Part shown: positions 1-5,276 of the stretch, one piece after another | Position numbering within the stretch: position 1 is the stretch's first letter | How the letters are laid out: each line of letters begins with the position of its first letter | Assembly (NCBI GenBank): GCA_041694515.1 | Contig: JASMSZ010000006.1 | Location: forward strand, 1-6,326 | DNA length: 6,326 nucleotides | Source of the DNA: Halanaerobium sp041694515 | GTDB lineage: Bacteria > Bacillota > Halanaerobiia > Halanaerobiales > Halanaerobiaceae | Reading direction: 5' to 3' | Made by a program: the position numbers and the translations under genes | Notes under the pieces: generated by a model | Databases searched by the model: none | What the model was told of the DNA's origin: nothing | Seen by the model: only the letters and a program-made list of their open reading frames with translations

Positions 1-300
1 TGGTATTATATAATGTTGATAGAATTAGTTTTAGCTGATCCACAAAAGCTTCATTAGGTGTTAAATTTCTCAAAATTTTTCTTGGCAAAGTATTACCAAT
101 TTTAAACTCTAGTAAGAGCTTCAATTGAAAATTAATTTATGCTTTATGAATTTTCTTAGCAAACTATTTTGCCGATAATTTGTTCCTCTTTTCCAAGATG
201 AATATGGGAGTATATCTTCTATACTGGCTAACTCTTAGAATTTAGAACCATTTTCATTAGTAATACTTTTAAAGACTGTGGAAAAAATAATTATAATCTT
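1..300 (-). pseudogene. Degenerate IS30-family transposase, C-terminal part
   Basis: Reading the minus strand from about 300 down to 1 gives a recognisable but broken IS30-type DDE transposase C-terminus. One frame (297-121) reads FKSITNENGSKF, a stop (237-235), ELASIEDIL, then PYSSWKRGTN and NSLLRKFIK, ending at TGA 123-121. This matches the family pattern 'ITsDNGsEF..La', 'PYSSWERGTNEN' and 'N.LlR.FiPK'. The match continues in another frame as SIEALTRV (128-105), a stop, NW, and after a further shift as NTLPRKILRNLTPNEAF (94-44), the family's 'NxRPRKxLgxxTPxExF' tail. About eight residues expected between EDIL and PYSS are missing, and the usual Glu of the WERG motif is Lys. The N-terminal half is absent and the 3' end runs off the window. 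Seen: stops, frameshifts and motifs. Known from the family: motif order. Inferred: a long-dead insertion. Confidence 0.82.
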
Positions 301-303
301 TAA

Positions 304-600
304 AAATCAATATTACACACGATAAATTTCTTTAATTTGATTAAATGTATACAAAAAATAACACCAAAATCTTTTTTAGATGCAGAATTAAAACCAGGTA
401 TAGAAATAAAAATCTGCTGTGATATGTCACCAGCCTTTATTAAAGGTGCTGCTGATAACTTTTCTCAGGCTAAAGTCACCTTTGATAAATTTCATGTAAT
501 GAAAGATCTTAGATTATCCCTGCAGGAATTCTGGAATATAGATGATATTACAGCTGCAGCAAGTTATCTGCAGAAAAAGTTTGAATTGGAGGCTAAAAAC
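304..600 (+). pseudogene. Internally deleted ISL3-family transposase remnant
   Basis: An open frame runs from after the stop at 301-303 to 615; the only start is a TTG at 337 with no convincing Shine-Dalgarno. The core CCDMSPAFIKGAADNF-AKVTFDKFHVMK (about 415-504) is the ISL3 catalytic-domain signature 'DMSpaFi.g....pnA.ItfDkFHV.K'. The frame then jumps directly to LRLSLQEFWNI (about 508-540), which in full-length ISL3 transposases lies roughly 80-100 residues further on, after the linker that follows FHV.K. After QKKFELEAKN the similarity stops. The fragment therefore lacks the N-terminal zinc-finger and HTH region, a central block, and the C-terminal third with the last acidic residue, so it cannot be active. 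The frame overlaps the ribosome binding site and first codons of the next gene. No terminal inverted repeats were recognised. Confidence 0.8.
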
Positions 601-604
601 AATG
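588..604 (+). promoter_or_regulatory. Ribosome binding site deciding the DUF1349 start
   Basis: GGAGG at 588-592 lies 9 nt before the ATG at 602-604. The open frame extends upstream to an ATG at 542, but those 20 residues come from out-of-frame translation of the ISL3 remnant and have no ribosome binding site. The start is therefore set at 602. Confidence 0.8.
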
Positions 605-1216
605 AAGCAAATTAAATTAGATAAAAGTATTTTTAATGATTTTTACTGGTTAAATGAGCCTGAAGAATATTATTTTGAAAATGCGCTGGTAATAAAAACT
701 GAGCCTCAAACAGATTTCTGGCAGAGAACTCACTATGGTTTTAGAAATGATAATGCACCTGCCCTGCTGACTGAACTCAGCCAAGATTTTACTTTTTCAG
801 CTAAATTTAAATTTGAACCACAAAACAAATATGATCAGTGTGGTATTATGCTGAGGCTTGACAGTGAGAACTGGATTAAAATCTCTACAGAATATGAAGA
901 TGAGAAAATCAGTAGGCTGGGTTCGGTAGTTACCAATCTCGGCTATTCTGACTGGGCAACAGAAGATATAAGTTCGGAAATTAATTCAGTCTGGTATAGA
1001 GTCAGCAGAAGAGGGAATGATTTTTTAATTGAGAATTCTTTTGATGGTAGAGAATGGTCGCAGATGAGGATTACTCATTTACATCAGGATTTTGAAAAGA
1101 TCAAAGTTGGTATTTATGCCTGCAGTCCTAAAAACAGCAGTTTTAAAGCAAAAATTAAAGAAATAATAATAAACGAAAATCAGTGGCGCAATATGGAAAT
1201 TTTAAATAATCCTTGA
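602..1216 (+). CDS. DUF1349 domain-containing protein (beta-sandwich, concanavalin-like)
   Basis: A 204-residue cytoplasmic protein with no signal peptide or membrane segment. It matches DUF1349 along its full length: an N-terminal FYWLNEPEEYYF segment (about 14-25), TDFWQRTHYGF (37-47), YDQCGIMLRLDSENWIKI (76-93), then VVTNLGYSDWAT, WYRVSRRGNDFLIENSFDGREW and a final VGIYACSP block. These Trp/Tyr-rich strands are typical of the concanavalin-like jelly-roll fold, which suggests carbohydrate binding. No enzymatic reaction is established for the family as far as I know, so I give no function. The start is ATG 602 with GGAGG 9 nt upstream. The coding frame is intact although the gene abuts a transposase scar, so any original promoter may have been replaced. 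Its TGA stop lies inside the -35 box of the next promoter. It is probably monocistronic; I see no clear promoter of its own. Confidence 0.85.
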   Translation: MKQIKLDKSIFNDFYWLNEPEEYYFENALVIKTEPQTDFWQRTHYGFRNDNAPALLTELSQDFTFSAKFKFEPQNKYDQCGIMLRLDSENWIKISTEYEDEKISRLGSVVTNLGYSDWATEDISSEINSVWYRVSRRGNDFLIENSFDGREWSQMRITHLHQDFEKIKVGIYACSPKNSSFKAKIKEIIINENQWRNMEILNNP

Positions 1217-1241
1217 CAGTGACATATCAGAATGCTATACT
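1213..1241 (+). promoter_or_regulatory. Promoter of first cold-shock gene
   Basis: A perfect TTGACA -35 (1213-1218), a 17-nt spacer and a TATACT -10 (1236-1241), with TGC just upstream of the -10 (1233-1235) forming an extended -10. The predicted start is near 1247-1249. The -35 box contains the TGA stop codon (1214-1216) of the DUF1349 gene. Confidence 0.85.
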
Positions 1242-1247
1242 ATGGGA

Positions 1248-1277
1248 GATGGAGAAAAAACAAGTAAGAGTTCCATC
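1248..1277 (+). promoter_or_regulatory. 5'-terminal leader hairpin of first csp mRNA
   Basis: GATGGA (1248-1253) can pair with TCCATC (1272-1277) around an 18-nt A-rich loop. A further G-T pair (1254 with 1271) is possible. The left arm coincides with the predicted transcription start, so the stem would close the very 5' end of the mRNA. The same stem occurs in the second csp leader. Possible roles are mRNA stabilisation or temperature-dependent control of the downstream ribosome binding site (AGGAGG, 1288-1293). Confidence 0.55.
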
Positions 1278-1303
1278 GTTAAAAACTAGGAGGAATTTAT
1301 TTA

Positions 1304-1507
1304 ATGATTTACACAGGAACAGTTAAGTGGTTTGATGGGAAAAAAGGTTTTGGCTTTATTGAAAGAGAAGATGGAGACGACGTGTTCGCACATTTCTCAG
1401 CAATTGAAGAAGAAGGTTTCAAAAACCTTGACGAAGGTCAGGAAGTAGAATTTGAAATCGTAGAAGGCGACCGCGGCCCACAAGCTGCTAACATCGTTAA
1501 ATTATAA
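1304..1507 (+). CDS. csp: Cold-shock protein, CspA/CspB family (copy 1)
   Basis: A 67-residue single cold-shock domain (OB-fold) protein of the usual family length. It binds single-stranded RNA and DNA and acts as an RNA chaperone that keeps mRNA unfolded, particularly at low temperature. RNP1 is K14-GFGFI-E20 and RNP2 is V27-FAHF-31; W9 and the Phe residues F16, F18, F28 and F31 form the aromatic binding face. It is very acidic (16 Asp/Glu against 7 Lys/Arg). ATG 1304 follows AGGAGG (1288-1293) by 10 nt. It has its own promoter and terminator and so is monocistronic. Its codons favour C endings (GAC, TTC, ATC, AAC) more than neighbouring genes, a sign of high expression. It differs from copy 2 only at residue 43 (Asp here, Glu there). 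Confidence 0.97.
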   Translation: MIYTGTVKWFDGKKGFGFIEREDGDDVFAHFSAIEEEGFKNLDEGQEVEFEIVEGDRGPQAANIVKL

Positions 1508-1695
1508 AGCATAGATAGTTTTATGAATTTAAGGCTCTGTTCATTTAATTGGACAGAGCTTTTCTAAACTATTTGCTTTATATATTAATCGAAGTTAAAA
1601 TCGGATTTAAAATTGTAATTTAGAATACAAAATGTGTTTGAGCGGCTAAACGCCGGTCTATAAAAGAGAAAATTAATGTTTTTAAAAAATAATGG
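1508..1695. other. Intergenic region between the two csp genes
   Basis: Apart from the csp1 terminator and the csp2 promoter and leader, this AT-rich stretch holds no gene. The only notable element is a small GC-rich hairpin, CGGC-TAAAC-GCCG at about 1643-1655, which stands out from its surroundings but has no T tract and no assigned function. Confidence 0.5.
1531..1564 (+). terminator. Intrinsic terminator after csp copy 1
   Basis: GCTCTGT (1534-1540) pairs with ACAGAGC (1553-1559). The stem can extend outward by the AAG at 1531-1533 against the T run at 1560-1562 (G-T and A-T pairs). A TTTTCT tract follows directly. Confidence 0.85.
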
Positions 1696-1724
1696 TTGAC
1701 AGGAGCATTTTATAATGCTAAACT
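1696..1724 (+). promoter_or_regulatory. Promoter of second cold-shock gene
   Basis: TTGACA (1696-1701), a 17-nt spacer and TAAACT (1719-1724) preceded by TGC (1716-1718). This is the same geometry and extended -10 as the copy 1 promoter, with one change in the -10 hexamer. The predicted start is near 1730-1732, at the left arm of the leader hairpin. Confidence 0.78.
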
Positions 1725-1730
1725 GTAAAA

Positions 1731-1763
1731 GATGGAAAACAAAAAACAAGTAACACTTCCATC
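1731..1763 (+). promoter_or_regulatory. 5'-terminal leader hairpin of second csp mRNA
   Basis: GATGGAA (1731-1737) pairs with TTCCATC (1757-1763) around a 19-nt A-rich loop, giving seven Watson-Crick pairs. It sits in the same place relative to the promoter and start codon as the stem in copy 1. Loop bases have drifted between the copies while the stem is kept. Confidence 0.58.
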
Positions 1764-1789
1764 GTTAAAAATTAGGAGGAATTTATTTA

Positions 1790-1993
1790 ATGATTTACAC
1801 AGGAACAGTTAAGTGGTTTGATGGGAAAAAAGGTTTTGGCTTTATTGAAAGAGAAGACGGAGACGACGTGTTCGCACACTTCTCAGCTATTGAAGAAGAA
1901 GGTTTCAAAAACCTTGAAGAAGGTCAGGAAGTAGAATTTGAAATCGTAGAAGGCGATCGCGGCCCACAAGCTGCTAATATCGTTAAGTTATAA
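1790..1993 (+). CDS. csp: Cold-shock protein, CspA/CspB family (copy 2)
   Basis: A 67-residue cold-shock domain protein, identical to copy 1 except Glu43 for Asp43. It has the same RNP1 (KGFGFI, 14-19), RNP2 (VFAHF, 27-31) and W9, so the same nucleic-acid chaperone role is expected. By my count the coding sequences differ at 7 of 204 bases, six of them silent; the first 67 bases are identical. ATG 1790 is preceded by AGGAGG with the same 10-nt spacing. It is transcribed from its own promoter and ends at its own terminator. The duplication includes promoter and leader, and the terminators have diverged in sequence. The extra copy may raise dosage, or the leaders may give slightly different responses; the sequence does not say which. 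Confidence 0.97.
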   Translation: MIYTGTVKWFDGKKGFGFIEREDGDDVFAHFSAIEEEGFKNLEEGQEVEFEIVEGDRGPQAANIVKL

Positions 1994-2021
1994 AGCAAAT
2001 AAAAGTTTTATAATAGAATTG

Positions 2022-2059
2022 AAAGCCCTGATTGCTTTTTTAAGTGGTCAGGGCTTTTC
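2022..2059 (+). terminator. Intrinsic terminator after csp copy 2
   Basis: AAAGCCCTGA (2022-2031) pairs perfectly with TCAGGGCTTT (2048-2057), a 10-bp stem with a 16-nt loop, followed by further T residues (TTTTCT). It is a strong rho-independent terminator and, with A-rich flanks, may also work in the other direction. Confidence 0.9.
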
Positions 2060-2090
2060 TGATTATTAGCTATAAAATTAATTTTAATAA

Positions 2091-2118
2091 TTTGGGTTCT
2101 GACCCGGTTGAGTATAAT
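2091..2118 (+). promoter_or_regulatory. Possible typA promoter
   Basis: A consensus TATAAT (2113-2118) lies 132 bp before the typA start and after the csp2 terminator, where a promoter is needed. The -35 is poor (TTTGGG at 2091-2096, 16-nt spacer). A short inverted repeat, GGGT-TCTG-ACCC (2094-2105), lies within the spacer. The leader of about 125 nt that would follow is AT-rich with no structure I can identify. A weaker alternative is TTGAAA (2175-2180) with GATAAA (2198-2203). Confidence 0.4.
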
Positions 2119-2249
2119 GAAAGGTTAGTAAAATTATTGTATTTATATAAAAGTTTTAAAATTTTTGGATTATCTTGAAAGAATATAAGCAGCGAAAGAT
2201 AAAAAATAAGGAAGTTTAATATAGCTTTATAAGAGAAAGGATTTTTAGT

Positions 2250-4055
2250 GTGGATAAAAGAGAAATAATAAATTTAGCGGTTATTGCCCATGTTGATGCT
2301 GGTAAATCAACTCTTGTTGATGCTTTTTTAAATCAGAGTGGAGTTTTTAGAGAAAACGAAGAAGTTGTAGATTGTATAATGGACAGCAATGATCTTGAGC
2401 GGGAGCGCGGTATAACAATTTATTCCAAAAACTGTGCCATTGAGCATAATGGAGTTAAAATCAATATTGTTGATACTCCGGGACATGCCGACTTTTCTTC
2501 TGAGGTAGAACGGGTTATTAAAGCAGTAGATTCTGCAATCTTAATTGTAGATGCAACTGAAGGGCCAATGCCTCAGACCAGATTTGTTCTCAAAAAATCT
2601 TTAGAAAAAGGTATTAAACCGATTGTTTTTATTAATAAAATCGATAAAAATAATCAGCGGGCAGAAGAGGTTCATGATGAGATAATTGATCTTTTTATCG
2701 AACTTTCTGCAGATGATGAGCAGCTGGAATTTCCCGTAATCTATGGAATTGCAGTGGAAGGAAAGGCATTTTTTGAACTGGACCACGAGAGTGAAAATCT
2801 GGATCCGCTTTTTGAAACAATTATTGAGAGTGTTGACAGTTATCCAGATTTAGATGATCAGCCGCTGCAGATGCAGATTTATGACCTTGCTTATGATGAT
2901 TATCTGGGTCGAATGGGTATTGGTCGAGTTTATAAAGGAACACTTAAAGATGGACAGCAGGTAGAAGTTTATAAGCGTGATGGTTCTACTAAAAAAGGTA
3001 AAATAACAAAATTATCTGTTTATGAAGGACTAAAGCAGAATGCAGTTGAGGAAACTCACAGTGGAGAAATCGTATCAATTGCTGGACTGCCAGATATCTC
3101 AATTGGAGAAACGGTCTGTGAGGTAGGTAAGGTTGCTCCCCTACCGATGATCGAAATCGCTGAGCCAACCCTGGCTATGTATTTTCTGGTCAATAATTCA
3201 CCATTTGCCGGTCTGGAAGGGGAGTATCTAACTACTCGTCATCTTAAAGCAAGACTGGAAAGAGAATTGGAAGTCAATGTAGGGCTGAGGGTAGAAAAAG
3301 CAGAAAACACTGAAGCTTTTAAAGTTTCCGGACGGGGTGAGCTGCATCTTTCAATCCTCTTAGAAAATATGCGCCGGGAAGGTTATGAAGTTTCTGTTTC
3401 TAAGCCTGAGGTTTTAATGAAAGAAATTGACGGTAAAAAACATGAGCCGATTGAAAAAGTAATGGTTGAGCTGCCGGAGAAATATTCTGGTACTGTAATT
3501 AATAAATTAAACCAGCGTAAAGGAATCATGCAGTCTATGCTGCCTGAAGGTGACTATGTACATTTAGAATATCTAGTACCTACCAGGGGTTTAATTGGTT
3601 TTAGAAGTGAATTTATCAATGATACCAGTGGGGAAGGTACTCTGATCCGTTCATTTGAAAAATATGAACCATTTAAAGGTGAGGTTCCAAAACGTAAAAA
3701 TGGTGTTTTGATTTCCAATCAGCAGGGAACTGCCATGGGTTATGCGCTTTCTAATCTTGAAGATAGAGGCCAGATGTTCATTGAACCTGGAACTAAGGTT
3801 TATGAAGGAATGATTATTGGTTTACACAACCGTGATAATGACCTTACGGTTAATGCCTGTAAAAATAAGAAGCTGACAAACGTTAGAGCTTCCGGTTCTG
3901 ATGATTCTATTAACCTGGCACCTGCCAAAAAGTTCACCTTAGAGCAGGCCCTAGAGTTTATAGAAGATGATGAATTGGTAGAAATTACTCCGGATGCAAT
4001 TCGTCTGCGCAAAAAGATTTTAGACGAAAAAAAGAGACTGAGAAACAACAAATAA
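2250..4055 (+). CDS. typA: Translational GTPase TypA/BipA
   Basis: A 601-residue ribosome-binding GTPase, close to the family's usual length of about 605. It aids ribosome assembly and translation, especially at low temperature or under stress. The G domain (about 1-195) has a P-loop AHVDAGKST (13-21), switch I ERGITIYSKN (52-61), DTPGH (75-79) and NKID (129-132). An EF-Tu-like beta barrel follows (about 205-290), then EF-G-like domains with SGRGELHLSILLENMRREGYE, and the TypA-specific C-terminal domain with PTRGLIGFRSEF, NGVLISNQQG and KKLTNVRASG. The start is GTG 2250 with AAGG at about 2237-2240. The P-loop reads HVDAGKS rather than the HVDHGKT of E. coli BipA, more like EF-G. It is followed by an oxidoreductase gene after 19 nt with no terminator. 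The csp genes just upstream fit a cold or stress theme, but are transcribed separately. Confidence 0.97.
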   Translation: MDKREIINLAVIAHVDAGKSTLVDAFLNQSGVFRENEEVVDCIMDSNDLERERGITIYSKNCAIEHNGVKINIVDTPGHADFSSEVERVIKAVDSAILIVDATEGPMPQTRFVLKKSLEKGIKPIVFINKIDKNNQRAEEVHDEIIDLFIELSADDEQLEFPVIYGIAVEGKAFFELDHESENLDPLFETIIESVDSYPDLDDQPLQMQIYDLAYDDYLGRMGIGRVYKGTLKDGQQVEVYKRDGSTKKGKITKLSVYEGLKQNAVEETHSGEIVSIAGLPDISIGETVCEVGKVAPLPMIEIAEPTLAMYFLVNNSPFAGLEGEYLTTRHLKARLERELEVNVGLRVEKAENTEAFKVSGRGELHLSILLENMRREGYEVSVSKPEVLMKEIDGKKHEPIEKVMVELPEKYSGTVINKLNQRKGIMQSMLPEGDYVHLEYLVPTRGLIGFRSEFINDTSGEGTLIRSFEKYEPFKGEVPKRKNGVLISNQQGTAMGYALSNLEDRGQMFIEPGTKVYEGMIIGLHNRDNDLTVNACKNKKLTNVRASGSDDSINLAPAKKFTLEQALEFIEDDELVEITPDAIRLRKKILDEKKRLRNNK

Positions 4056-4062
4056 CTAAAAA

Positions 4063-4077
4063 GAGGTGTTAATAATG
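4063..4077 (+). promoter_or_regulatory. Ribosome binding site deciding the oxidoreductase start
   Basis: GAGGTG (4063-4068) lies 6 nt before ATG 4075. An upstream in-frame GTG at 4066 is part of this ribosome binding site and so is not the start. The protein's first strand, MKAIVIDQYG, is also the standard MDR-family N-terminus. Confidence 0.8.
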
Positions 4078-5013
4078 AAAGCTATTGTTATTGATCAATA
4101 TGGTGACAAAGAAGAACTAAAAGAAAAAGATTTACCAAAACCGGAGCCTGCAGCTGATGAAGTTTTAATTGAAGAACATGCTGCAGCAGTTAATCCAATT
4201 GATTGGAAGTTAAGATATGGTTATCTAAAAGAGAAACTGCCTTTTGATTTTCCCATTGTTTTAGGCTGGGATGTAAGTGGAATAGTTAAAGAAACTGGGA
4301 AAGATGTATCTTCTTTTCAAAAAGGAGATCGGGTTTTTGTTCGACCAGAACTCACAAATAGAGGAACCTATGCCGAATATACGACTGCTAGAGAGGATTT
4401 GGCAGCCAGAATGCCAGACAACATTGATTTTAAAGAAGCAGCTGCAGTTCCCCTTGCTGGACTAACCGCTTATCAATGCCTTATAGATGTTGGCGAATTA
4501 GATTCAAACAGCAAAGTATTGATTCATGCTGGTGCTGGTGGTGTCGGTAGTTTCGGGATTCAAATAGCTAAAAGTCTGGGAGCTTATGTTGCAGCTACAG
4601 GCAGCACAAAAAATGTAGAGTTTTTAAAATCCTTAGGAGCTGATGAGGTTATTGATTATACAAAAGATGACTTTTCTCAGATATTAGAGAATTATGATCT
4701 TGTTATTGATACTCTTGGAGGAGAAATACAGGATAAAAGCCTTAAGATACTCAGGGAAGGTGGAATGCTGGTTTCGATTGTTGAAGAACCTGATCAAGAA
4801 AAAGCCGATGAACTTGGTGTGACAGCTAAATTACACTGGTTAATACCTGATGGAGAAGAACTTGCTGCTCTGGCTGAAATGATGGAAAATGAGACTTTAA
4901 AACCAGTTATAGGCTCAGTCTTCCCTTTTTCAGAACAGGGAGTTAAAGATGCTCATGAGCTAAGTGAAACTCATCATGCCAGAGGAAAAATTATTATTGA
5001 AATCCGTTCCTGA
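4075..5013 (+). CDS. Zinc-independent MDR-family NAD(P)-dependent oxidoreductase (quinone oxidoreductase-like)
   Basis: A 312-residue medium-chain dehydrogenase/reductase of the zeta-crystallin/QOR type. The GroES-like N-terminal domain (about 1-120) carries AAAVNPIDWKLRYG (36-49) and LGWDVSGIV (63-71). The Rossmann domain has the nucleotide motif HAGAGGVGSFG (151-161), followed by AKSLGAYVAATGS and FLKSLGADEVIDY. The only cysteine is C135, so neither the catalytic nor the structural zinc site of alcohol dehydrogenases is present. The likely reaction is NAD(P)H-dependent reduction of quinones or activated alkenes (enones); the substrate cannot be read from sequence. At about 312 residues it is typical of the subfamily annotated 'NADP-dependent oxidoreductase'. 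It starts 19 nt after typA with no terminator between, so cotranscription is likely, though no functional link to TypA is known to me. No signal peptide; cytoplasmic. Confidence 0.9.
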   Translation: MKAIVIDQYGDKEELKEKDLPKPEPAADEVLIEEHAAAVNPIDWKLRYGYLKEKLPFDFPIVLGWDVSGIVKETGKDVSSFQKGDRVFVRPELTNRGTYAEYTTAREDLAARMPDNIDFKEAAAVPLAGLTAYQCLIDVGELDSNSKVLIHAGAGGVGSFGIQIAKSLGAYVAATGSTKNVEFLKSLGADEVIDYTKDDFSQILENYDLVIDTLGGEIQDKSLKILREGGMLVSIVEEPDQEKADELGVTAKLHWLIPDGEELAALAEMMENETLKPVIGSVFPFSEQGVKDAHELSETHHARGKIIIEIRS

Positions 5014-5035
5014 AGTCAGCAAAAGTAAGCTATTT

Positions 5036-5079
5036 AAAAAAGAAACCTGGGCCAATATTTGTACGCTATTTTCTTTTTG
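5036..5079 (+). terminator. Weak candidate terminator after the typA-oxidoreductase pair
   Basis: AAAAAGAAA (5037-5045) can pair with TTTCTTTTT (5070-5078) around a 24-nt loop. The stem is almost entirely A-T with one G-C pair, so it is a poor terminator by itself. It is noted because it is the only hairpin close behind the oxidoreductase stop codon. Confidence 0.3.
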
Positions 5080-5237
5080 ATCTGGTTTAGTGAATGGTGA
5101 AAAATAATTGATAAAAGATTAAAATCGAGTTAAAATTTAGCTATTTTAAATTTTAAAGCAGGAAAATTGATTTTTAGGTAGAAATAATATATTAAGAGGA
5201 AGTATTCTGTTTAACTGAAATCTGTCAGTAATTGTTC
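5080..5237. other. AT-rich intergenic region upstream of rubrerythrin
   Basis: No gene is visible on either strand. The stretch contains a perfect 10-bp A/T-only inverted repeat, TTAAAATTTA (5130-5139) and TAAATTTTAA (5147-5156), with a 7-nt loop. The A/T tracts could act as upstream promoter elements for the rubrerythrin promoter, but such repeats also arise by chance at this base composition. Confidence 0.4.
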
Positions 5238-5245
5238 TTGACAGA
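5221..5245 (+). repeat. Inverted repeat overlapping the rubrerythrin -35 box
   Basis: TCTGTCA (5221-5227) and TGACAGA (5239-5245) are perfect 7-bp inverted arms 11 nt apart. The right arm covers most of the TTGACA -35 box, a position suited to a repressor operator. The same core without the left arm is absent from the csp promoters. Confidence 0.5.
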
Positions 5246-5267
5246 ACTTATTTGAGGATGCTATACT
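5238..5267 (+). promoter_or_regulatory. Promoter of rubrerythrin gene
   Basis: TTGACA (5238-5243), an 18-nt spacer and TATACT (5262-5267) with TGC (5259-5261) as an extended -10. The string TGCTATACTAT is identical to that in the csp copy 1 promoter. The predicted start is near 5273-5275, giving a leader of about 35 nt. Confidence 0.82.
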
Positions 5268-5276
5268 ATTAACAGG

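Noticed and set aside
542..601. Upstream ATG extension of the DUF1349 gene
   Set aside because: The 20 extra residues derive from out-of-frame transposase sequence and have no ribosome binding site; GGAGG at 588-592 serves ATG 602.
337..615. A functional small protein starting at TTG 337
   Set aside because: The frame is a deleted ISL3 transposase fragment without a ribosome binding site, missing essential domains.
1711..1716. TATAAT as the -10 box of the csp2 promoter
   Set aside because: It is a perfect hexamer but lies only 9 nt after TTGACA, too close to work with that -35. TAAACT at 1719-1724 has the correct 17-nt spacing and matches the csp1 layout.
2601..2786. Minus-strand open frame of 61 codons inside typA
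   Set aside because: It is the antisense shadow of a conserved part of the TypA G domain; low-complexity translation with no ribosome binding site or family resemblance.
3800..4051. Minus-strand open frame of 83 codons at the 3' end of typA
   Set aside because: Antisense shadow of the conserved TypA C-terminal domain; no ribosome binding site and a Ser/Leu-rich composition typical of antisense frames.
4066..4074. GTG start for the oxidoreductase
   Set aside because: This GTG is part of the Shine-Dalgarno sequence for ATG 4075, and family members begin at MKA.
5130..5156. A/T-only 10-bp inverted repeat as a terminator or operator
   Set aside because: It has no G-C pairs and lies over 100 nt from the oxidoreductase stop codon; such dyads arise easily in sequence this AT-rich.
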